From the NCBI GenBank assembly GCA_902802815.1, contig CADCNQ010000014.1:1-64000 (forward strand): 64,000 nt of DNA, in the 5' to 3' direction. Positions 39,418-52,007 of this stretch are shown here, piece by piece; positions within the stretch are counted from its first letter, which is position 1; every line of letters begins with the position of its first letter. The notes beneath the pieces are model-generated. The model was not told the origin of the DNA. It ran no database searches and worked only from the letters and a program-made list of their open reading frames with translations. A program made the position numbers and the translations under genes. This DNA is from an uncultured Bacteroidales bacterium (GTDB taxonomy: Bacteria > Bacteroidota > Bacteroidia > Bacteroidales > Bacteroidaceae).

Positions 39418-41962
39418 ACTCAATATGTATAAGTTTAAAGATGTTGTGAATACCAGCAACTAATTCTATGTATGGCCTCGACGGATCAAGGGGTTGATAT
39501 AGCGTTTTGTATGTACCGTTCCTTTGGAAATAACCCGGGAAATACATAAGATTACTTCCGTCACGATTTCTTTCCGAGAACGGGTTGTTCTTTTCTGAAA
39601 GGTCGCCCCAGAAGAATCTGACTCCGATGAATTCATGAATTTTCAGCTTACGGATACCGGGAATTCTATTGAAAAGTTTACCATTCATTTCCCATGAAAG
39701 CATCAAAGTGGCATTCATATCCGTAAGGAACTCATAGTTATCGATGAGCGAGAACGTATTGTCCTGTATGACGTATGAGAAGTTGGCAGCCGGCATCACA
39801 AGCATTGGGAACGGCACCTGATTCCACTGGTATTGAGCCTTGAAATTAATATCGAAACGACCCCAGGAACGCATCCAGAATCTTTTACCTAATTCGATAA
39901 ACGTCTGGTTTGAGTTATAGTTGCCGCCAAGGAAATCCTTAACACCTACAATATGTCCTATTGCCACCACAGGCGAGTCGTAGTTTGTCTTACGACGACG
40001 CTGCTTGGAATTCAGCCATGTCACACCAGGCTGCCATTCCAAACGCACATGGAACTCACTCAATGTCAAAAAGCGACGATTGAACGGACGGTCAAACCTA
40101 AAGTCCATTTCAGGCATCGTCCAGTCCTGACCTTCTCCGTGAGAGTGTACATCCTGATAGAAAAGGTTTCTGGCTCCCTCCATACGTTCTCTACGGTATC
40201 CGACAGTAAAACGCAAGCCGTTCTCCCACTCACGGTCATACTGCAGATGTATTCTCTGAGTGTAAGCCTGATGATCAAGGCTTGTCCATTTCCAAGCCGT
40301 AACGACATTATCCTTATCTGTATCGATGAATCGGTCTGTTGGGGTCACAACATCATAATAATATTCTGCGGAGAGATTGTTCACAGGATATTCAAAGGGA
40401 AGAGCCTTTTTCTCATTGAAAGAATATGTAAACTTACCCATACCCTTCACCTGCTTATCCGAGAAACCGTAACCCACATATCCTTCTGCAAAAGCATGAG
40501 GATTCAATGCGGCCGTTGTCATACCGGAAAGACGCAACTTGAATCCTTCCACTTTATTCCATGCAAAAGTCGTATTCACCGGACCGAAGTCAAACTTGGA
40601 CGGCTTCGTGGGATCCATATTCGTTTCAATATAGTTCTCGATGAACGCTTTCAATACCCACAACACCTGTTTGAATCCCGGCACATTGGACAGACGTTTT
40701 ACGAACAAATCCATTGTACTCTCCGTCTTCGTAAGGGGTACGGGACGCACATTTTCCCAGAAGGCCTCGTCACGCATCTCAGCAGATGAATTTATCTTTG
40801 TATCGCCATTGAACTTGAACACGGTCTTGTCAATGGGATCGAAACTGAAATCCGTCATTCGCTCTACGCGCTCCACCTGTGCCTTTTGAATCCAGTTTGC
40901 CAGTTTGAGCTGAGCTATCATCTTCGAATCAAAGAGCACCTGATCGCCTGTGGGCAGAGTCATGAAATTTTGATGGAGATCCAACTGGTCCATATAGTTA
41001 AGATTTGCCATCTTGGGTATTGAAATTTCCGCTCTCTTCACACGCCACGATGAATCCGCCTGTATAAACAGGGCACCGGAAAATCCTACATCGTAACTGT
41101 TATTAGGCGTGAAATCCAATTGATAACACTTTGTCCCGGCTATTTCTAGTGTATCTACAATAAAATAACGATAGAAAGCTATTGCATGTCCCGTGGAGAT
41201 TGGAGATACGAACTCATGCTGCATAAAACGTATATTATCCTGATATATGTCTATCTCCCTGAACAGATCGCCGATAATGGTTTCAAACATGTCCATGGAG
41301 AAGAATTCGTTCACACCGTTGTCACGTTTACCGTCAATGATGGTTTTCTCTGTCTTAGGTTCTTTACGGTATACGCGCCTCATTACCTGCTCCTGCACCA
41401 TGAGGGGAAGTATGAGTTTACCTGTTTCCGGACAATATTCCACATGCTCCCTCAACTGTGGAAAGCGCTTGAAATGATCATCATCGAACACTTTTTCCGT
41501 AAACTCATTAAGCGAGAATGTCACTTTCTCGTATTTCTGATAAGAGAAGAACGCATTCCTGCGAAGGTCATTGTCCGTCTTGGCGGCAATCACCTTTTTC
41601 ATCATTTCCACCGCAGGATTATTCTTTCGGGAATATTTCTGTTTTTTTACCTTAACCTCAACCTCCTTCATTTGGGAAGACGACTCCTTCAGACGCACCG
41701 TCATACGCCTTGAACCGGAAATCTTCTCGGTGTACGTTTCAAAACCCATCATTGACACCTGTAATGTGCCTTTACGGATTGGTATCTTGAAATGTCCATT
41801 ATAGTCCGTCACTTGCATGGTGGACTTATCTTCCAGATAATAGACATGAGCGCCCGGCAACGGTTCACTGAGCGCATCATCCAGTACAACACCCTGAACG
41901 TATTGTGCCAGAGCATTGAAACTCAAAAGAGTGAATAGGAAAAAGAAGAAGATTCTCCTCAT
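39341..41962 (-). CDS. DUF5686-type outer membrane protein with carboxypeptidase-regulatory-like domain
   Basis: The protein has 873 residues. The signal peptide (F-N-A-L-A-Q) leads to a beta-sandwich domain (about 20-100) with G-V-V-L-D-D-A and P-L-P-G-A-H-V, the carboxypeptidase-D regulatory-like fold common at the N-terminus of Bacteroidetes outer-membrane proteins. N-P-A-V-E-M-M-K-K-V-I and Y-Q-K-Y-E-K follow, as in the DUF5686 family. The C-terminal half is rich in aromatic, alternating beta strands and ends Y-T-F-R-M-Y-M, as in a barrel. The function is unknown; an outer-membrane barrel is inferred. The start at 41962 was chosen for its signal peptide. A near-consensus -7 (CACCTTTG) lies about 22 bases upstream. 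Confidence 0.82.
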   Translation of the reverse strand: MRRIFFFFLFTLLSFNALAQYVQGVVLDDALSEPLPGAHVYYLEDKSTMQVTDYNGHFKIPIRKGTLQVSMMGFETYTEKISGSRRMTVRLKESSSQMKEVEVKVKKQKYSRKNNPAVEMMKKVIAAKTDNDLRRNAFFSYQKYEKVTFSLNEFTEKVFDDDHFKRFPQLREHVEYCPETGKLILPLMVQEQVMRRVYRKEPKTEKTIIDGKRDNGVNEFFSMDMFETIIGDLFREIDIYQDNIRFMQHEFVSPISTGHAIAFYRYFIVDTLEIAGTKCYQLDFTPNNSYDVGFSGALFIQADSSWRVKRAEISIPKMANLNYMDQLDLHQNFMTLPTGDQVLFDSKMIAQLKLANWIQKAQVERVERMTDFSFDPIDKTVFKFNGDTKINSSAEMRDEAFWENVRPVPLTKTESTMDLFVKRLSNVPGFKQVLWVLKAFIENYIETNMDPTKPSKFDFGPVNTTFAWNKVEGFKLRLSGMTTAALNPHAFAEGYVGYGFSDKQVKGMGKFTYSFNEKKALPFEYPVNNLSAEYYYDVVTPTDRFIDTDKDNVVTAWKWTSLDHQAYTQRIHLQYDREWENGLRFTVGYRRERMEGARNLFYQDVHSHGEGQDWTMPEMDFRFDRPFNRRFLTLSEFHVRLEWQPGVTWLNSKQRRRKTNYDSPVVAIGHIVGVKDFLGGNYNSNQTFIELGKRFWMRSWGRFDINFKAQYQWNQVPFPMLVMPAANFSYVIQDNTFSLIDNYEFLTDMNATLMLSWEMNGKLFNRIPGIRKLKIHEFIGVRFFWGDLSEKNNPFSERNRDGSNLMYFPGYFQRNGTYKTLYQPLDPSRPYIELVAGIHNIFKLIHIEYVHRINYLRPGTQTWGIRYTFRMYM

Positions 41963-41985
41963 CACTTTTTCTTTTTTATTTATCA

Positions 41986-42030
41986 AAGGTGGGGAAACGA
42001 AACGACATTATGCCGCACGCCCCCCACCTT
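41986..42030 (-). terminator. Possible hairpin after rpoC
   Basis: AAGGTGGGG and CCCCACCTT (nine pairs, 27-base loop) lie directly after the rpoC stop. There is no T-run on the minus strand, so this is only a candidate end of the rpoBC transcript. Confidence 0.3.
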
Positions 42031-42036
42031 CAATTA

Positions 42037-45000
42037 TCAATATTCAAAATCGTAGTCGAATACAGCACGGGAAATCGGGCGACGACGCTCCATCTCCTCA
42101 CGTGTATGAACTACAATCTTCTCAAACTCACGCAGGCCGGTACCGGCAGGAATCAAGTGACCGCATATAACGTTCTCCTTCATACCCTCAAGCATATCGC
42201 TCTTGCCGTTGATAGCCGCATCGTTGAGCACCTTCGTAGTCTCCTGGAAGGATGCTGCCGACATGAAGCTGGAAGTCTGCAGGGCTGCACGGGTAATACC
42301 CTGAAGTATCTGCGTTGATGTAGCAGGCACTGCATCACGCACCTGAACAGTGCGCAGGTCGCGACGCTTGAGCTGAGAATTCTCGTCGCGCAGCGCACGG
42401 GCGCTAACGATCTGACCCTTTTGGAACTTCTCACTATCTCCGGCATCCGTCACGACCTTTTTGCCCCAGATACGGTCGTTTTCCTCGTTGAATTCGAGTT
42501 TATCAACCATCTGCTGCTCCAAGAAACGAGTATCACCAGGCTCTACAATCTGCACCTTGCGCATCATCTGACGCACAATCACCTCAAAGTGCTTGTCGTT
42601 AATCTTAACACCCTGCAGGCGATAAACATCCTGCACCTCGTTGACAATGTATTCCTGGACAGCCGTAGGACCCTTGATGGCCAGGATGTCTGCAGGAGTC
42701 ACCGCACCGTCGGACAAAGGAGTGCCGGCACGAACATAATCGTTGTCCTGTACCAGAATCTGTTTTGACAGAGGCACAAGGTACCTGCGCTGGTCGCCCA
42801 CCTTAGTCGTAATTATAATCTCGCGGTTACCGCGCTTGAGCTTACCCATTGTAACCTCACCGTCCACCTCGGCAACAATGGCGGGATTGGACGGATTGCG
42901 GGCCTCGAACAACTCTGTGACACGGGGCAGACCACCGGTGATATCACCACCGCCTGCCACGACACGGGGAATCTTGACAAGAATACCGCCGGCACTGATT
43001 TCCTGACCGTCCTCAACAACTATGTGGCCTCCGATGGGAAGGTTGTAAGTGCGCAGTACCTCACCGTCTTTGCTGACAATATGCACTGCAGGCATCTTTG
43101 TCTTGTCCTTGCTCTCAATTACAATAAGTTCTCTCAGACCTGTGGCATCATCCGTTTCTACACGATAGGTAACATTCTCGATGACATCGACAAATTCTAT
43201 CTTACCGGGAACTTCCGTTACGATAACCGCATTGAACGGATCCCATTTAGCAATAATGTCACCTTTCTGCACCAGTTCCTTGTCACCCTTGAAAAGAGTG
43301 CTACCATAAGGCACATTCTGAGTCAAAAGCACAATACCGGTCTTAGGCTCAATGAAGCGAACTTCCGTCAGACGTCCTATAACAACCATTGCAGCCTTAC
43401 CTTCTTCGTCATGCACATCCACAGTACGCAGTTCATCAAACTCAACACGGCAGTCGTACTTTGCCTTAATCATCGCATTTGCAGCCGCATTACCTGCCAC
43501 ACCACCGGCATGGAACGTACGCAGAGTAAGCTGTGTACCAGGCTCACCGATACTTTGTGCTGCAATGACGCCAACAGCCTCACCTTTCTGCACCATACGA
43601 CGTGTTGCAAGGTTACGACCGTAACACTTCATACAGACACCCTTGCGGCTCTCACAAGTAAGCACACTTCGGATTTCCACCATTTCTATCGGGCTCTCTT
43701 CAATCTCCTGAGCGATAGATTCTGTGATTTCTTCACCTGCAGCTACAATGAGCTTGCTGGTAAGAGGATTTATGACATCATGAACACTGACACGACCGAG
43801 AATACGATCATACAGGCTCACCTTCACTTCATCGCCATCCTTCAAGGCGGTGCACTCCAAGCCACGCAAGGTGCCGCAATCCTCTTCTGTGATGATGACA
43901 TCGTGAGAGACATCCACCAGACGACGAGTCAGGTAACCTGCATCGGCAGTCTTCAAGGCGGTATCAGCCAGACCCTTACGGGCACCATGAGTAGATATAA
44001 AGTACTCCAACACCGACATACCCTCCTTAAAGTTTGAAAGAATGGGGTTCTCAATGGTGTCTGGCTCTGCACCGGCCTTCTGAGGCTTGGCCATCAGACC
44101 ACGCATACCAGAGAGCTGGCTAATCTGACCGGACGAACCACGGGCTCCGGAATCCAGCATCATATATACGGCATTGAATCCGTCTTCCGCAGCTGCCATC
44201 TCCTTCATCAACACCTTTGTCAGGTCGTTGTTGACCTTGGTCCAAGTCTCAATCACTTTGTTGTGACGGTCCTTGTCGGTGATGATACCCATTGCATAGT
44301 CGTCGGTAATACGCTCGATTTCCTCGTTTCCGGCATCCACAAGGGCTTTCTTCTCCTCAGGCACGATAATATCACCCAAGTTGAAGGACAGACCGCCTTC
44401 GTATGCCATCTTGTAGCCGAGGTTCTTGATTCCATCGAGGAACTCGCACGCACGGGCCACACCAACGCTCTTTATCACATTGGTAATAATACCACGCAAG
44501 GTCTTCTTTGAGATGATATCGTTAAAGAAGCCTATTTCATTGGGGATTACCTCGTTGGCGATAACACGACCTACAGAGGTCTCCACAAGATGCTTTCCAT
44601 ATGTGCCGTCTTCAAGGATGTCGTCTACCAGCACATGTACGGGGGCATGTACATCCACCTTCTTCTCATTGTAAGCAATGATAGCTTCTTCCGTACCATA
44701 GAATGTGCTACCACTACCTTTGGCACCGGGACGGAGTTTCGTGATGTAGTACAGACCCAACACCATATCCTGAGAGGGCACAGTGATAGGATCACCGTTT
44801 GCAGGGTTCAGGATATTGTGGCTCTGCAGCATCAAAATCTGGGCCTCCAGAATTGCCTCATTAGACAAAGGCAAATGCACAGCCATCTGGTCACCGTCGA
44901 AGTCGGCATTGAATGCCGTACATGCCAACGGATGCAACTGAATTGCCTTGCCTTCGATCATCTTAGGCTGGAAGGCCTGAATACCAAGTCTGTGCAGTGT

Positions 45001-46350
45001 CGGAGCACGGTTTAGGAGCACGGGATGTCCCTTCATCACATTCTCCAATATATCCCAAATCACAGGTTCCCTGCGATCCACAATCTTCTTTGCACTCTTC
45101 ACCGTCTTCACCACACCGCGCTCTATCAGCTTACGTATGATAAACGGCTTGTAGAGCTCTGCTGCCATCAACTTAGGCAGACCGCACTCGCCCATCTTCA
45201 ACTCAGGACCGACAACGATAACGGAACGCGCTGAATAGTCAACACGCTTACCCAGCAGATTCTGACGGAAGCGGCCCTGCTTACCCTTAAGGGAGTCACT
45301 GAGAGACTTCAGAGGACGATTGTTCTCGCTCTTCACAGCAGAAGCTCTGCGACTGTTGTCGAACAGGCTGTCTACAGCCTCCTGTAGCATGCGCTTCTCG
45401 TTGCGAAGAATCACCTCGGGAGCCTTAATCTCCATGAGACGTTTGAGGCGGTTGTTACGGATTATGACACGACGATAGAGATCGTTCAGGTCGCTCGTAG
45501 CAAAACGGCCGCCGTCCAGTGGTACGAGGGGACGCAATTCAGGCGGGATCACCGGCAGAATCTTAATAATCATCCACTCGGGCTTGTTGCGTCCTGCACT
45601 TGCACGGAAGCTCTCCACTACCTGCAGACGCTTCAAAGCATCGCTCTTACGCTGCTGCGCACCTTCCACGCTTGCCATATCGCGTAACTGGTAACTCAAA
45701 CTGTCCAAGTCCAGTCTTACCAACAGATCGTAGATAGCCTCGGCACCCATCTTGGCAATGAACTTCTGAGGATCGTCATCGGGCAACATCTGATTCTCTC
45801 TTGAGAGTTTGTCCATTGCTGCCTGATACTCTTCCTCGGAAAGCACATCATACTGACGGTATACTCCATCCTCGATAGAGCGGTCGTCGTTCTCATTCTT
45901 GGGGCCTAACACACCGGGCTGAATCACCACGTATCTCTCGTAGTAGATTACAGAGTCCAGTTTCTTGCTGGGCAAACCCAGCAGATAACCAATCTTGTTG
46001 GGCAGTGAACGGAAATACCAGATGTGAGCCACCGGCACAACGAGACTGATGTGACCGCTACGCTCGCGGCGTACTTTCTTCTCTGTTACCTCCACGCCGC
46101 AACGGTCGCAGACAATACCACGGTAACGGATGCGCTTGTATTTTCCGCAATGACACTCGAAATCCTTTGTGGGACCGAAAATGCGCTCGCAGAACAGACC
46201 GTCACGCTCTGGCTTGTACGTACGATAGTTGATAGTTTCGGGCTTCAACACTTCACCATAAGAGTTCTCGAGAATCTCCTCGGGAGAAGCCAGTCCGACT
46301 GTGATCTTAGTAAAGTTATTCTTTACTTTGGTTTCTTTCTTGAAAGCCAT
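42037..46350 (-). CDS. rpoC: RNA polymerase beta-prime subunit
   Basis: Beta-prime forms the catalytic cleft with beta. From the start at 46350 ([10 protein letters not shown]) it has 1,437 residues; the longer frame would run into the end of rpoB. Visible landmarks in order are the N-terminal zinc ribbon (C-H-C-G ... C-D-R-C-G), the catalytic N-A-D-F-D-G-D-Q-M with its three metal-binding aspartates, and the bridge and trigger regions. The second zinc site ([11 protein letters not shown]) and the C-terminal [13 protein letters not shown] follow. It lies 25 bases after rpoB. Confidence 0.98.
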   Translation of the reverse strand: MAFKKETKVKNNFTKITVGLASPEEILENSYGEVLKPETINYRTYKPERDGLFCERIFGPTKDFECHCGKYKRIRYRGIVCDRCGVEVTEKKVRRERSGHISLVVPVAHIWYFRSLPNKIGYLLGLPSKKLDSVIYYERYVVIQPGVLGPKNENDDRSIEDGVYRQYDVLSEEEYQAAMDKLSRENQMLPDDDPQKFIAKMGAEAIYDLLVRLDLDSLSYQLRDMASVEGAQQRKSDALKRLQVVESFRASAGRNKPEWMIIKILPVIPPELRPLVPLDGGRFATSDLNDLYRRVIIRNNRLKRLMEIKAPEVILRNEKRMLQEAVDSLFDNSRRASAVKSENNRPLKSLSDSLKGKQGRFRQNLLGKRVDYSARSVIVVGPELKMGECGLPKLMAAELYKPFIIRKLIERGVVKTVKSAKKIVDRREPVIWDILENVMKGHPVLLNRAPTLHRLGIQAFQPKMIEGKAIQLHPLACTAFNADFDGDQMAVHLPLSNEAILEAQILMLQSHNILNPANGDPITVPSQDMVLGLYYITKLRPGAKGSGSTFYGTEEAIIAYNEKKVDVHAPVHVLVDDILEDGTYGKHLVETSVGRVIANEVIPNEIGFFNDIISKKTLRGIITNVIKSVGVARACEFLDGIKNLGYKMAYEGGLSFNLGDIIVPEEKKALVDAGNEEIERITDDYAMGIITDKDRHNKVIETWTKVNNDLTKVLMKEMAAAEDGFNAVYMMLDSGARGSSGQISQLSGMRGLMAKPQKAGAEPDTIENPILSNFKEGMSVLEYFISTHGARKGLADTALKTADAGYLTRRLVDVSHDVIITEEDCGTLRGLECTALKDGDEVKVSLYDRILGRVSVHDVINPLTSKLIVAAGEEITESIAQEIEESPIEMVEIRSVLTCESRKGVCMKCYGRNLATRRMVQKGEAVGVIAAQSIGEPGTQLTLRTFHAGGVAGNAAANAMIKAKYDCRVEFDELRTVDVHDEEGKAAMVVIGRLTEVRFIEPKTGIVLLTQNVPYGSTLFKGDKELVQKGDIIAKWDPFNAVIVTEVPGKIEFVDVIENVTYRVETDDATGLRELIVIESKDKTKMPAVHIVSKDGEVLRTYNLPIGGHIVVEDGQEISAGGILVKIPRVVAGGGDITGGLPRVTELFEARNPSNPAIVAEVDGEVTMGKLKRGNREIIITTKVGDQRRYLVPLSKQILVQDNDYVRAGTPLSDGAVTPADILAIKGPTAVQEYIVNEVQDVYRLQGVKINDKHFEVIVRQMMRKVQIVEPGDTRFLEQQMVDKLEFNEENDRIWGKKVVTDAGDSEKFQKGQIVSARALRDENSQLKRRDLRTVQVRDAVPATSTQILQGITRAALQTSSFMSAASFQETTKVLNDAAINGKSDMLEGMKENVICGHLIPAGTGLREFEKIVVHTREEMERRRPISRAVFDYDFEY

Positions 46351-46375
46351 ATATCGTATAAGTTCCTTGACGTTA

Positions 46376-49300
46376 TTAATCCAGTGAAACACTCAAGCCG
46401 AGACCTCTCAATTCGTGCAGCAACACGTTCAGAGACTCCGGAATACCGGGAGTAGGCATAGGATCGCCCTTGACGATAGCCTCGTATGCCTTTGCCCTGC
46501 CCATCACATCATCACTCTTAATAGTGAGGATTTCCTGCAGCACGTGGCTTGCTCCGAAGGCTTCGATAGCCCATACCTCCATCTCACCAAAACGCTGACC
46601 ACCAAACTGTGCTTTACCACCCAGAGGCTGCTGTGTAATGAGACTGTACGGACCGATTGAACGGGCATGCATCTTGTCCTCCACCATGTGACCGAGTTTA
46701 AGCATGTAGGCAATACCAACTGTAGCCAACTGGTCGAAGGGCTCGCCTGTAGCACCGTCATACAACTGCGTTGAGCAGTAGCGAGGCAGACCGGCCTTGT
46801 CAGTCCATTCGTTGAGGTCATCCAATTTAGCACCGTCGAAGATAGGTGTGGCAAACTTCACACCGAGCTTCTTACCGGCTGCACCGAGCACCGTCTCAAA
46901 TATCTGACCTATATTCATACGAGAAGGCACGCCCAGAGGGTTCAGTACGATATCCACCGGTGTACCGTCAGCCAGGAACGGCATGTCCTCCTGACGCACC
47001 ACCTTAGACACGATACCCTTATTACCGTGACGACCGGCCATCTTGTCACCAACACCGATCTTTCTCTTCTTGGCGATATACACCTTAGCCATCTGCATGA
47101 TACCGCTTGGCAGATCGTCACCGATAGTAATAGCAAAGTGACGACGCTGATTCTCGGCACCCAGCAACTTGAATTTCTTTATGAAGTTCATGATGAGCTG
47201 GCGAATAAGCTCATTGGTGTGCTTGTCTGATGTCCAACCACTGAGCTGAACGGCAGTATAGTCAATGGTCATGAGCATACCTTCCTCAAACTCCTTGCCT
47301 GCGGGAATAATCTCTGCACCGCTATAGTCCACCACTCCTGCACTCTTCTTACCGTTGGTCAACTCCAGGAGCTTGTCAACAAGAATCATGCGCAAATCTT
47401 CCACCTTGCTGTTGAATTCCTCATCAACGGCAGCCAGACGCAACTTGTCCTGAGCGCGGCTCTTGCGGGTCTTGACAGCCTTGGAGAAGAGTTTCTTGTC
47501 GATTACCACACCAGACAGCGAAGGAGTTGCCTTGAGTGAAGCATCCTTCACATCACCTGCCTTGTCACCGAAGATGGCTCGCAGCAACTTCTCTTCAGGA
47601 GAAGGATCGCTCTCACCCTTCGGGGTAATCTTACCAATCATGATATCACCTGGCTCTACGCGAGCGCCCACACGTATGATACCATTTTCATCAAGATCCT
47701 TGGTAGCTTCTTCGCTCACATTGGGAATGTCGCTGGTAAGTTCCTCCATACCACGCTTTGTCTCGCGCACTTCCAAACTGAACTCCTCCACGTGTATACT
47801 CGTGAGGATATCCTCCCTCACGATACGTTCGTTGAGCACGATAGCATCCTCGTAGTTGTAACCCTTCCAAGGCATGTATGCCACGAGGAGGTTACGGCCC
47901 AGAGCAATCTCACCGTTCTCGGTAGAGTAACCTTCTGTGAGAATATCACCGGCCTTCACACGCTGACCCTTCTCGCAGATGGGACGCAGGTCGATGGTCA
48001 TATTCTGATTCGTACGACGGAACTTGGGAATACGGTATTCCTTCAGAGCGGGTTCGAAGCTTACGAACTCCTCCTCTTCCGTACGGTCATAGAGAATACG
48101 GATTGTAGTAGCATCCACATATTCCACTATACCGTCACCTTCAGCAGTAATCATTGTGCGGGAGTCCTCACAAAGCTGCTTCTCAATACCGGTACCTACG
48201 ATAGGAGCTTCACAACGTACCAGGGGCACGGCCTGACGCATCATGTTTGATCCCATCAGTGCACGGTGTGCGTCATCGTGCTCCAGGAACGGAATCATGC
48301 TGGCGGCGATAGAGGCAATCTGCTGAGGAGCCACGTCCATCAGATTCACCTGCGCAGGGGGTACCACGGGATAGTCGTCATCCTTACGGCACTTTACCAC
48401 CTTGCGGATAAATGAACCGTCATCTCTCAGGGGAGCATTACCCTGACCGATAACCAGACCCTCCTCCTCTTCTGCCGTCATATACTGAACACCGGCATCC
48501 GTGAGATCCACCATAGAATCCTTCACCTTACGATACGGAGTCTCGATGAAACCGAGGTCATTTATCTTAGCAAACACACAAAGTGAACTGATAAGACCGA
48601 TGTTAGGTCCTTCAGGAGACTCAATGGGACAGAGACGTCCATAGTGTGTGTAGTGTACGTCACGCACCTCGAAACCAGCTCTCTCACGCGACAGACCGCC
48701 GGGACCCAGGGCAGAAAGACGACGTTTGTGTGTCACCTCTGCAAGAGGGTTCGTCTGATCCATGAACTGCGACAGGGCGTTCGTTCCGAAGAACGAGTTG
48801 ATTACCGATGCGATAGTCTTGGCATTGATAAGGTCAGCAGGAGAGAACTTCTCGTTGTCACGCACATTCATACGTTCACGGATTGTGCGAGCCATGCGGG
48901 TCAAACCGATTGAGAACTGGTTGGCCAGCTGCTCACCCACCGTACGTACACGGCGGTTGGACAGGTGGTCGATATCATCCACGTTTGCCTTTGAGTTGAC
49001 CAACTCAATGAGGTACTTGATAATGGCGATGATATCCTCCTTGGTCAGCACGCGGATGCTGTCATCGATATCCAGGTTCAACTTGTGGTTGATACGATAG
49101 CGGCCCACATCACCCAAGTCGTAGCGCTTGTCAGAGAAGAAGAGGTTGATGATTACCTCTCGTGCACTGGCATCATCTGCAGGCTCTGCGTTGCGAAGCT
49201 GGCGATAGATGTAGTAGATGGCCTCGTGCTCTGAGTTGGACGTATCCTTCTGCAGAGTGTTGAATATGATATTGAAGTCTGTTCCCAGAGCATTGTGCTT

Positions 49301-50185
49301 GTGCACCAGAATACTCGACACACCGCTCTCCAGAATGAGATTGATGTTATCATCGCTGAGTTCGCTCTCACGGGGCAGCAACACCTCGTTACGCTCGATA
49401 CTTACCACCTCACCCGTATCCTCGTCCACGAAATCTTCGTGCCAGGTGTGCAGCACATTGGCAGCAAGTTTCTCTCCGGCATATGTCTTGAGGTTCTGGC
49501 GAGTCACCTTCACCTCTTCTGCCAGGTCAAATATCTCGAGAATCTCACGGTCGCTCTCGTAACCGATAGCACGGAGCAACGTCGTCACGGGCAACTTCTT
49601 CTTACGGTCGATATAAGCGTACATCACATTGTTGATGTCCGTGGCAAACTCAATCCAGCTGCCTTTGAACGGGATGATACGGGCTGAATACAGCTGCGTG
49701 CCGTTCGTGTGGAGCGAGCTTGAGAAGAACACACCGGGCGAACGGTGCAATTGGCTTACGATGACACGCTCAGCACCGTTGATTACAAACGTGCCGTTGT
49801 GAGTCATATACGGGATGTTGCCCAGGAAGACTTCCTGAACTTGCATGTCAAAATCGACATGTTCGGGATCCGTGCAGTAAAGTTTCAGTTTTGCCTTGAG
49901 GGGCACACTGTAGGTCAGACCGCGCTCCAGACACTCTTCGATGGAGTAGCGAGGCGGGTCGATATAGTAATCCAGAAACTCAAGAACGAAATTGTTTCTA
50001 GTGTCCATGATGGGGAAATTCTCACTGAACACTTTATACAGACCGTCGTTCTTGCGCTGTTCTGGTGGGGTATCCAACTGGAGGAAGTCATGAAACGACT
50101 TCAGCTGCACCTCCAAGAAATCGGGATAGGGCATCGGGTTCTTGATAGATGCAAAATTGACACGGTTGTTGATAATTTTAGCCAT
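46376..50185 (-). CDS. rpoB: RNA polymerase beta subunit
   Basis: The protein of 1,269 residues has the full set of beta regions. The rifampicin pocket reads [10 protein letters not shown], then [13 protein letters not shown], with the usual D, H and S at the main resistance positions, so the sequence looks sensitive. The C-terminal [17 protein letters not shown] and the end L-G-L-S-V-S-L-D are normal. It is preceded by a 139-base gap with a strong terminator-like hairpin. Confidence 0.98.
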   Translation of the reverse strand: MAKIINNRVNFASIKNPMPYPDFLEVQLKSFHDFLQLDTPPEQRKNDGLYKVFSENFPIMDTRNNFVLEFLDYYIDPPRYSIEECLERGLTYSVPLKAKLKLYCTDPEHVDFDMQVQEVFLGNIPYMTHNGTFVINGAERVIVSQLHRSPGVFFSSSLHTNGTQLYSARIIPFKGSWIEFATDINNVMYAYIDRKKKLPVTTLLRAIGYESDREILEIFDLAEEVKVTRQNLKTYAGEKLAANVLHTWHEDFVDEDTGEVVSIERNEVLLPRESELSDDNINLILESGVSSILVHKHNALGTDFNIIFNTLQKDTSNSEHEAIYYIYRQLRNAEPADDASAREVIINLFFSDKRYDLGDVGRYRINHKLNLDIDDSIRVLTKEDIIAIIKYLIELVNSKANVDDIDHLSNRRVRTVGEQLANQFSIGLTRMARTIRERMNVRDNEKFSPADLINAKTIASVINSFFGTNALSQFMDQTNPLAEVTHKRRLSALGPGGLSRERAGFEVRDVHYTHYGRLCPIESPEGPNIGLISSLCVFAKINDLGFIETPYRKVKDSMVDLTDAGVQYMTAEEEEGLVIGQGNAPLRDDGSFIRKVVKCRKDDDYPVVPPAQVNLMDVAPQQIASIAASMIPFLEHDDAHRALMGSNMMRQAVPLVRCEAPIVGTGIEKQLCEDSRTMITAEGDGIVEYVDATTIRILYDRTEEEEFVSFEPALKEYRIPKFRRTNQNMTIDLRPICEKGQRVKAGDILTEGYSTENGEIALGRNLLVAYMPWKGYNYEDAIVLNERIVREDILTSIHVEEFSLEVRETKRGMEELTSDIPNVSEEATKDLDENGIIRVGARVEPGDIMIGKITPKGESDPSPEEKLLRAIFGDKAGDVKDASLKATPSLSGVVIDKKLFSKAVKTRKSRAQDKLRLAAVDEEFNSKVEDLRMILVDKLLELTNGKKSAGVVDYSGAEIIPAGKEFEEGMLMTIDYTAVQLSGWTSDKHTNELIRQLIMNFIKKFKLLGAENQRRHFAITIGDDLPSGIMQMAKVYIAKKRKIGVGDKMAGRHGNKGIVSKVVRQEDMPFLADGTPVDIVLNPLGVPSRMNIGQIFETVLGAAGKKLGVKFATPIFDGAKLDDLNEWTDKAGLPRYCSTQLYDGATGEPFDQLATVGIAYMLKLGHMVEDKMHARSIGPYSLITQQPLGGKAQFGGQRFGEMEVWAIEAFGASHVLQEILTIKSDDVMGRAKAYEAIVKGDPMPTPGIPESLNVLLHELRGLGLSVSLD

Positions 50186-50239
50186 GAACTTTTTCGCTTT
50201 TCTCTTTGCGTATGTGTGTACGTATTATTTTTTAGACGC

Positions 50240-50277
50240 AAAAAGGTAAAGAACCCCCTACCAGGGGATTCCTTACC
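50240..50277 (-). terminator. Attenuator-like terminator between rplL and rpoB
   Basis: On the minus strand a 14-pair stem (GGTAAGGAATCCCC with GGGGGTTCTTTACC, two G-U pairs) and a five-base loop are followed by five T residues. It lies between rplL and rpoB within one operon, so it probably lets only part of the transcription reach rpoBC. Confidence 0.82.
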
Positions 50278-50324
50278 GTATATCCTGATTTACAGGTAAT
50301 TACGTTTTGGGCTTTCGAACTGAA

Positions 50325-50702
50325 TTACTTCAACTCGATCTCTGCACCAGCCTCCTCAAGAGTCTTCTTCAGGCTCTCGGCGTCAGCCTTGGCGATACCC
50401 TCCTTCAGAGTGCTGGGAGCAGCATCTACGAGATCCTTAGCCTCCTTCAGGCCAAGACCACAAGCTTCCTTCACTGCCTTAACAACAGCGAGCTTGTTAG
50501 CACCGGCAGCCTTCAGAACAACGTCGAAGCTGTCCTTCTCCTCAGCTGCCTCAGCAGCGGGACCAGCAGCGGGACCAGCAACAGCAACAGCTGCAGCGGC
50601 GGGCTCAATTCCATACTCATCCTTCAGGATGGTTGCCAACTCATTAACTTCTTTCACAGTCAAGTTAACCAACTCTTCTGCAATAGCTTTCAAATCTGCC
50701 AT
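50325..50702 (-). CDS. rplL: 50S ribosomal protein L7/L12
   Basis: L7/L12 is the flexible stalk protein that recruits the GTPase factors. The 125-residue protein has an N-terminal dimer domain (residues 1-30), an Ala/Gly/Pro-rich hinge (A-A-A-V-A-V-A-G-P) and the C-terminal factor-binding domain with [11 protein letters not shown] and G-L-G-L-K-E-A-K. It lies 51 bases after rplJ, and a terminator-like hairpin follows before rpoB. Confidence 0.97.
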   Translation of the reverse strand: MADLKAIAEELVNLTVKEVNELATILKDEYGIEPAAAAVAVAGPAAGPAAEAAEEKDSFDVVLKAAGANKLAVVKAVKEACGLGLKEAKDLVDAAPSTLKEGIAKADAESLKKTLEEAGAEIELK

Positions 50703-50753
50703 TTTCGTATAAATTTATTTGTTTGTTAATTTTAGTTTTTCTTTTTCTCTCGA

Positions 50754-51272
50754 TTAACGCTTCTCCAACGTCTGGAGCACGCCGTGAATCGTATTCTGAC
50801 CACTCTGCAGGGCTGACAGCACGTTCTTTGCAGGAGACTGCAGCAGAGCAACGATATCTGCGATAACCTCGTTCTTGCTCTTGATAGCGCAGAGAGCCTC
50901 GAGCTGACCTTCACCCACATAGATACCTTCTTCAGCATAAGCTGCTTTCAGAGCGGGTTTCTCGAGCTTCTTGCTCTTCATCTCCTTCAGCATCTTGGCA
51001 GGCACGTTGGCTACCTCTGTGAACAACACTGCGGTAGTGCCCTTCAGGACAGGCTTCAGAGCCTCGAAATCCGTACCGGTAGCCTCGAGAGTCTTCTCAA
51101 GAAGGGTGTTCTTCACGAGCACCATCTTAAGATTGCTCTTAAAGCATGCACGACGCAGATTGCTTGTAGCTGTTGCATCCATTCCCTCTACGTCTATCAG
51201 GTAGAAGTGAGGGTATTTCTGAATCAATTCACCCAATTGAGCGATGATTACACTCTTATCTTCCTTTCTCAT
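50754..51272 (-). CDS. rplJ: 50S ribosomal protein L10
   Basis: L10 anchors the L7/L12 dimers to the ribosome. It has 172 residues, with F-Y-L-I-D-V-E-G-M, L-R-R-A-C-F-K-S-N-L and V-K-N-T-L-L in the rRNA-binding domain, then a C-terminal helix that binds L7/L12. Only 15 bases separate it from rplA, so a long autoregulatory leader like that of E. coli is absent here. Confidence 0.96.
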   Translation of the reverse strand: MRKEDKSVIIAQLGELIQKYPHFYLIDVEGMDATATSNLRRACFKSNLKMVLVKNTLLEKTLEATGTDFEALKPVLKGTTAVLFTEVANVPAKMLKEMKSKKLEKPALKAAYAEEGIYVGEGQLEALCAIKSKNEVIADIVALLQSPAKNVLSALQSGQNTIHGVLQTLEKR

Positions 51273-51287
51273 GATTCGTAGCAGTTA

Positions 51288-51986
51288 TTAGATTTCGTCA
51301 ATAGCCTTCGGATCAATCTTGATGCCACGGCTCATTGTACTTGAAAGATAAACACTCTTCACATAGGTACCCTTGGCTGCACTGGGCTTGAGTTTCTGGA
51401 TAGTAGCCATAAACTCTTTTGCATTCTCTGCAATCTGCTCCGGGGTGAAGGAAACCTTACCGATGGAGGTATGCACGATACCAGTCTTGTCGACCTTGAA
51501 GTCGATCTTACCAGCCTTGACCTCACGGATAGCCTTAGCGACATCCATTGTCACAGTACCGCTCTTAGGGTTGGGCATCAAGCCACGGGGACCGAGCACA
51601 CGACCCAGAGCACCAATCTTACCCATGATAGCGGGCATCGTGATGATTACGTCGATATCTGTCCAACCACCCTTGATTTTCTCGATATATTCGTCGAGAC
51701 CTACGTAGTCGGCACCAGCCTCCTTAGCAGCTGCTTCTGCATCGGGAGTACACAGGCAAAGCACACGAGTCACCTTACCCGTTCCGTTGGGCAGAGACAC
51801 AACGCCACGTACCATCTGGTTAGCCTTACGAGGATCTACGCCAAGACGCACGTCAATATCGACGCTAGCGTCAAACTTGGTAGTAGTAATCTCTTTTACC
51901 AAGGCAGCAGCCTCTTTCAGAGTGTAAGCTTTCCCTGCTTCAATCTTCTCGGCTACCAACTTCTGGTTTTTCGTCAGTTTACTCAT
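51288..51986 (-). CDS. rplA: 50S ribosomal protein L1
   Basis: L1 forms the mobile stalk that handles the E-site tRNA; in E. coli it represses rplKA translation. The 232-residue protein has [30 protein letters not shown] and [11 protein letters not shown]. It lies 21 bases after rplK. Confidence 0.97.
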   Translation of the reverse strand: MSKLTKNQKLVAEKIEAGKAYTLKEAAALVKEITTTKFDASVDIDVRLGVDPRKANQMVRGVVSLPNGTGKVTRVLCLCTPDAEAAAKEAGADYVGLDEYIEKIKGGWTDIDVIITMPAIMGKIGALGRVLGPRGLMPNPKSGTVTMDVAKAIREVKAGKIDFKVDKTGIVHTSIGKVSFTPEQIAENAKEFMATIQKLKPSAAKGTYVKSVYLSSTMSRGIKIDPKAIDEI

Positions 51987-52007
51987 AAGTTAATTGAAGT
52001 TTAAAAG

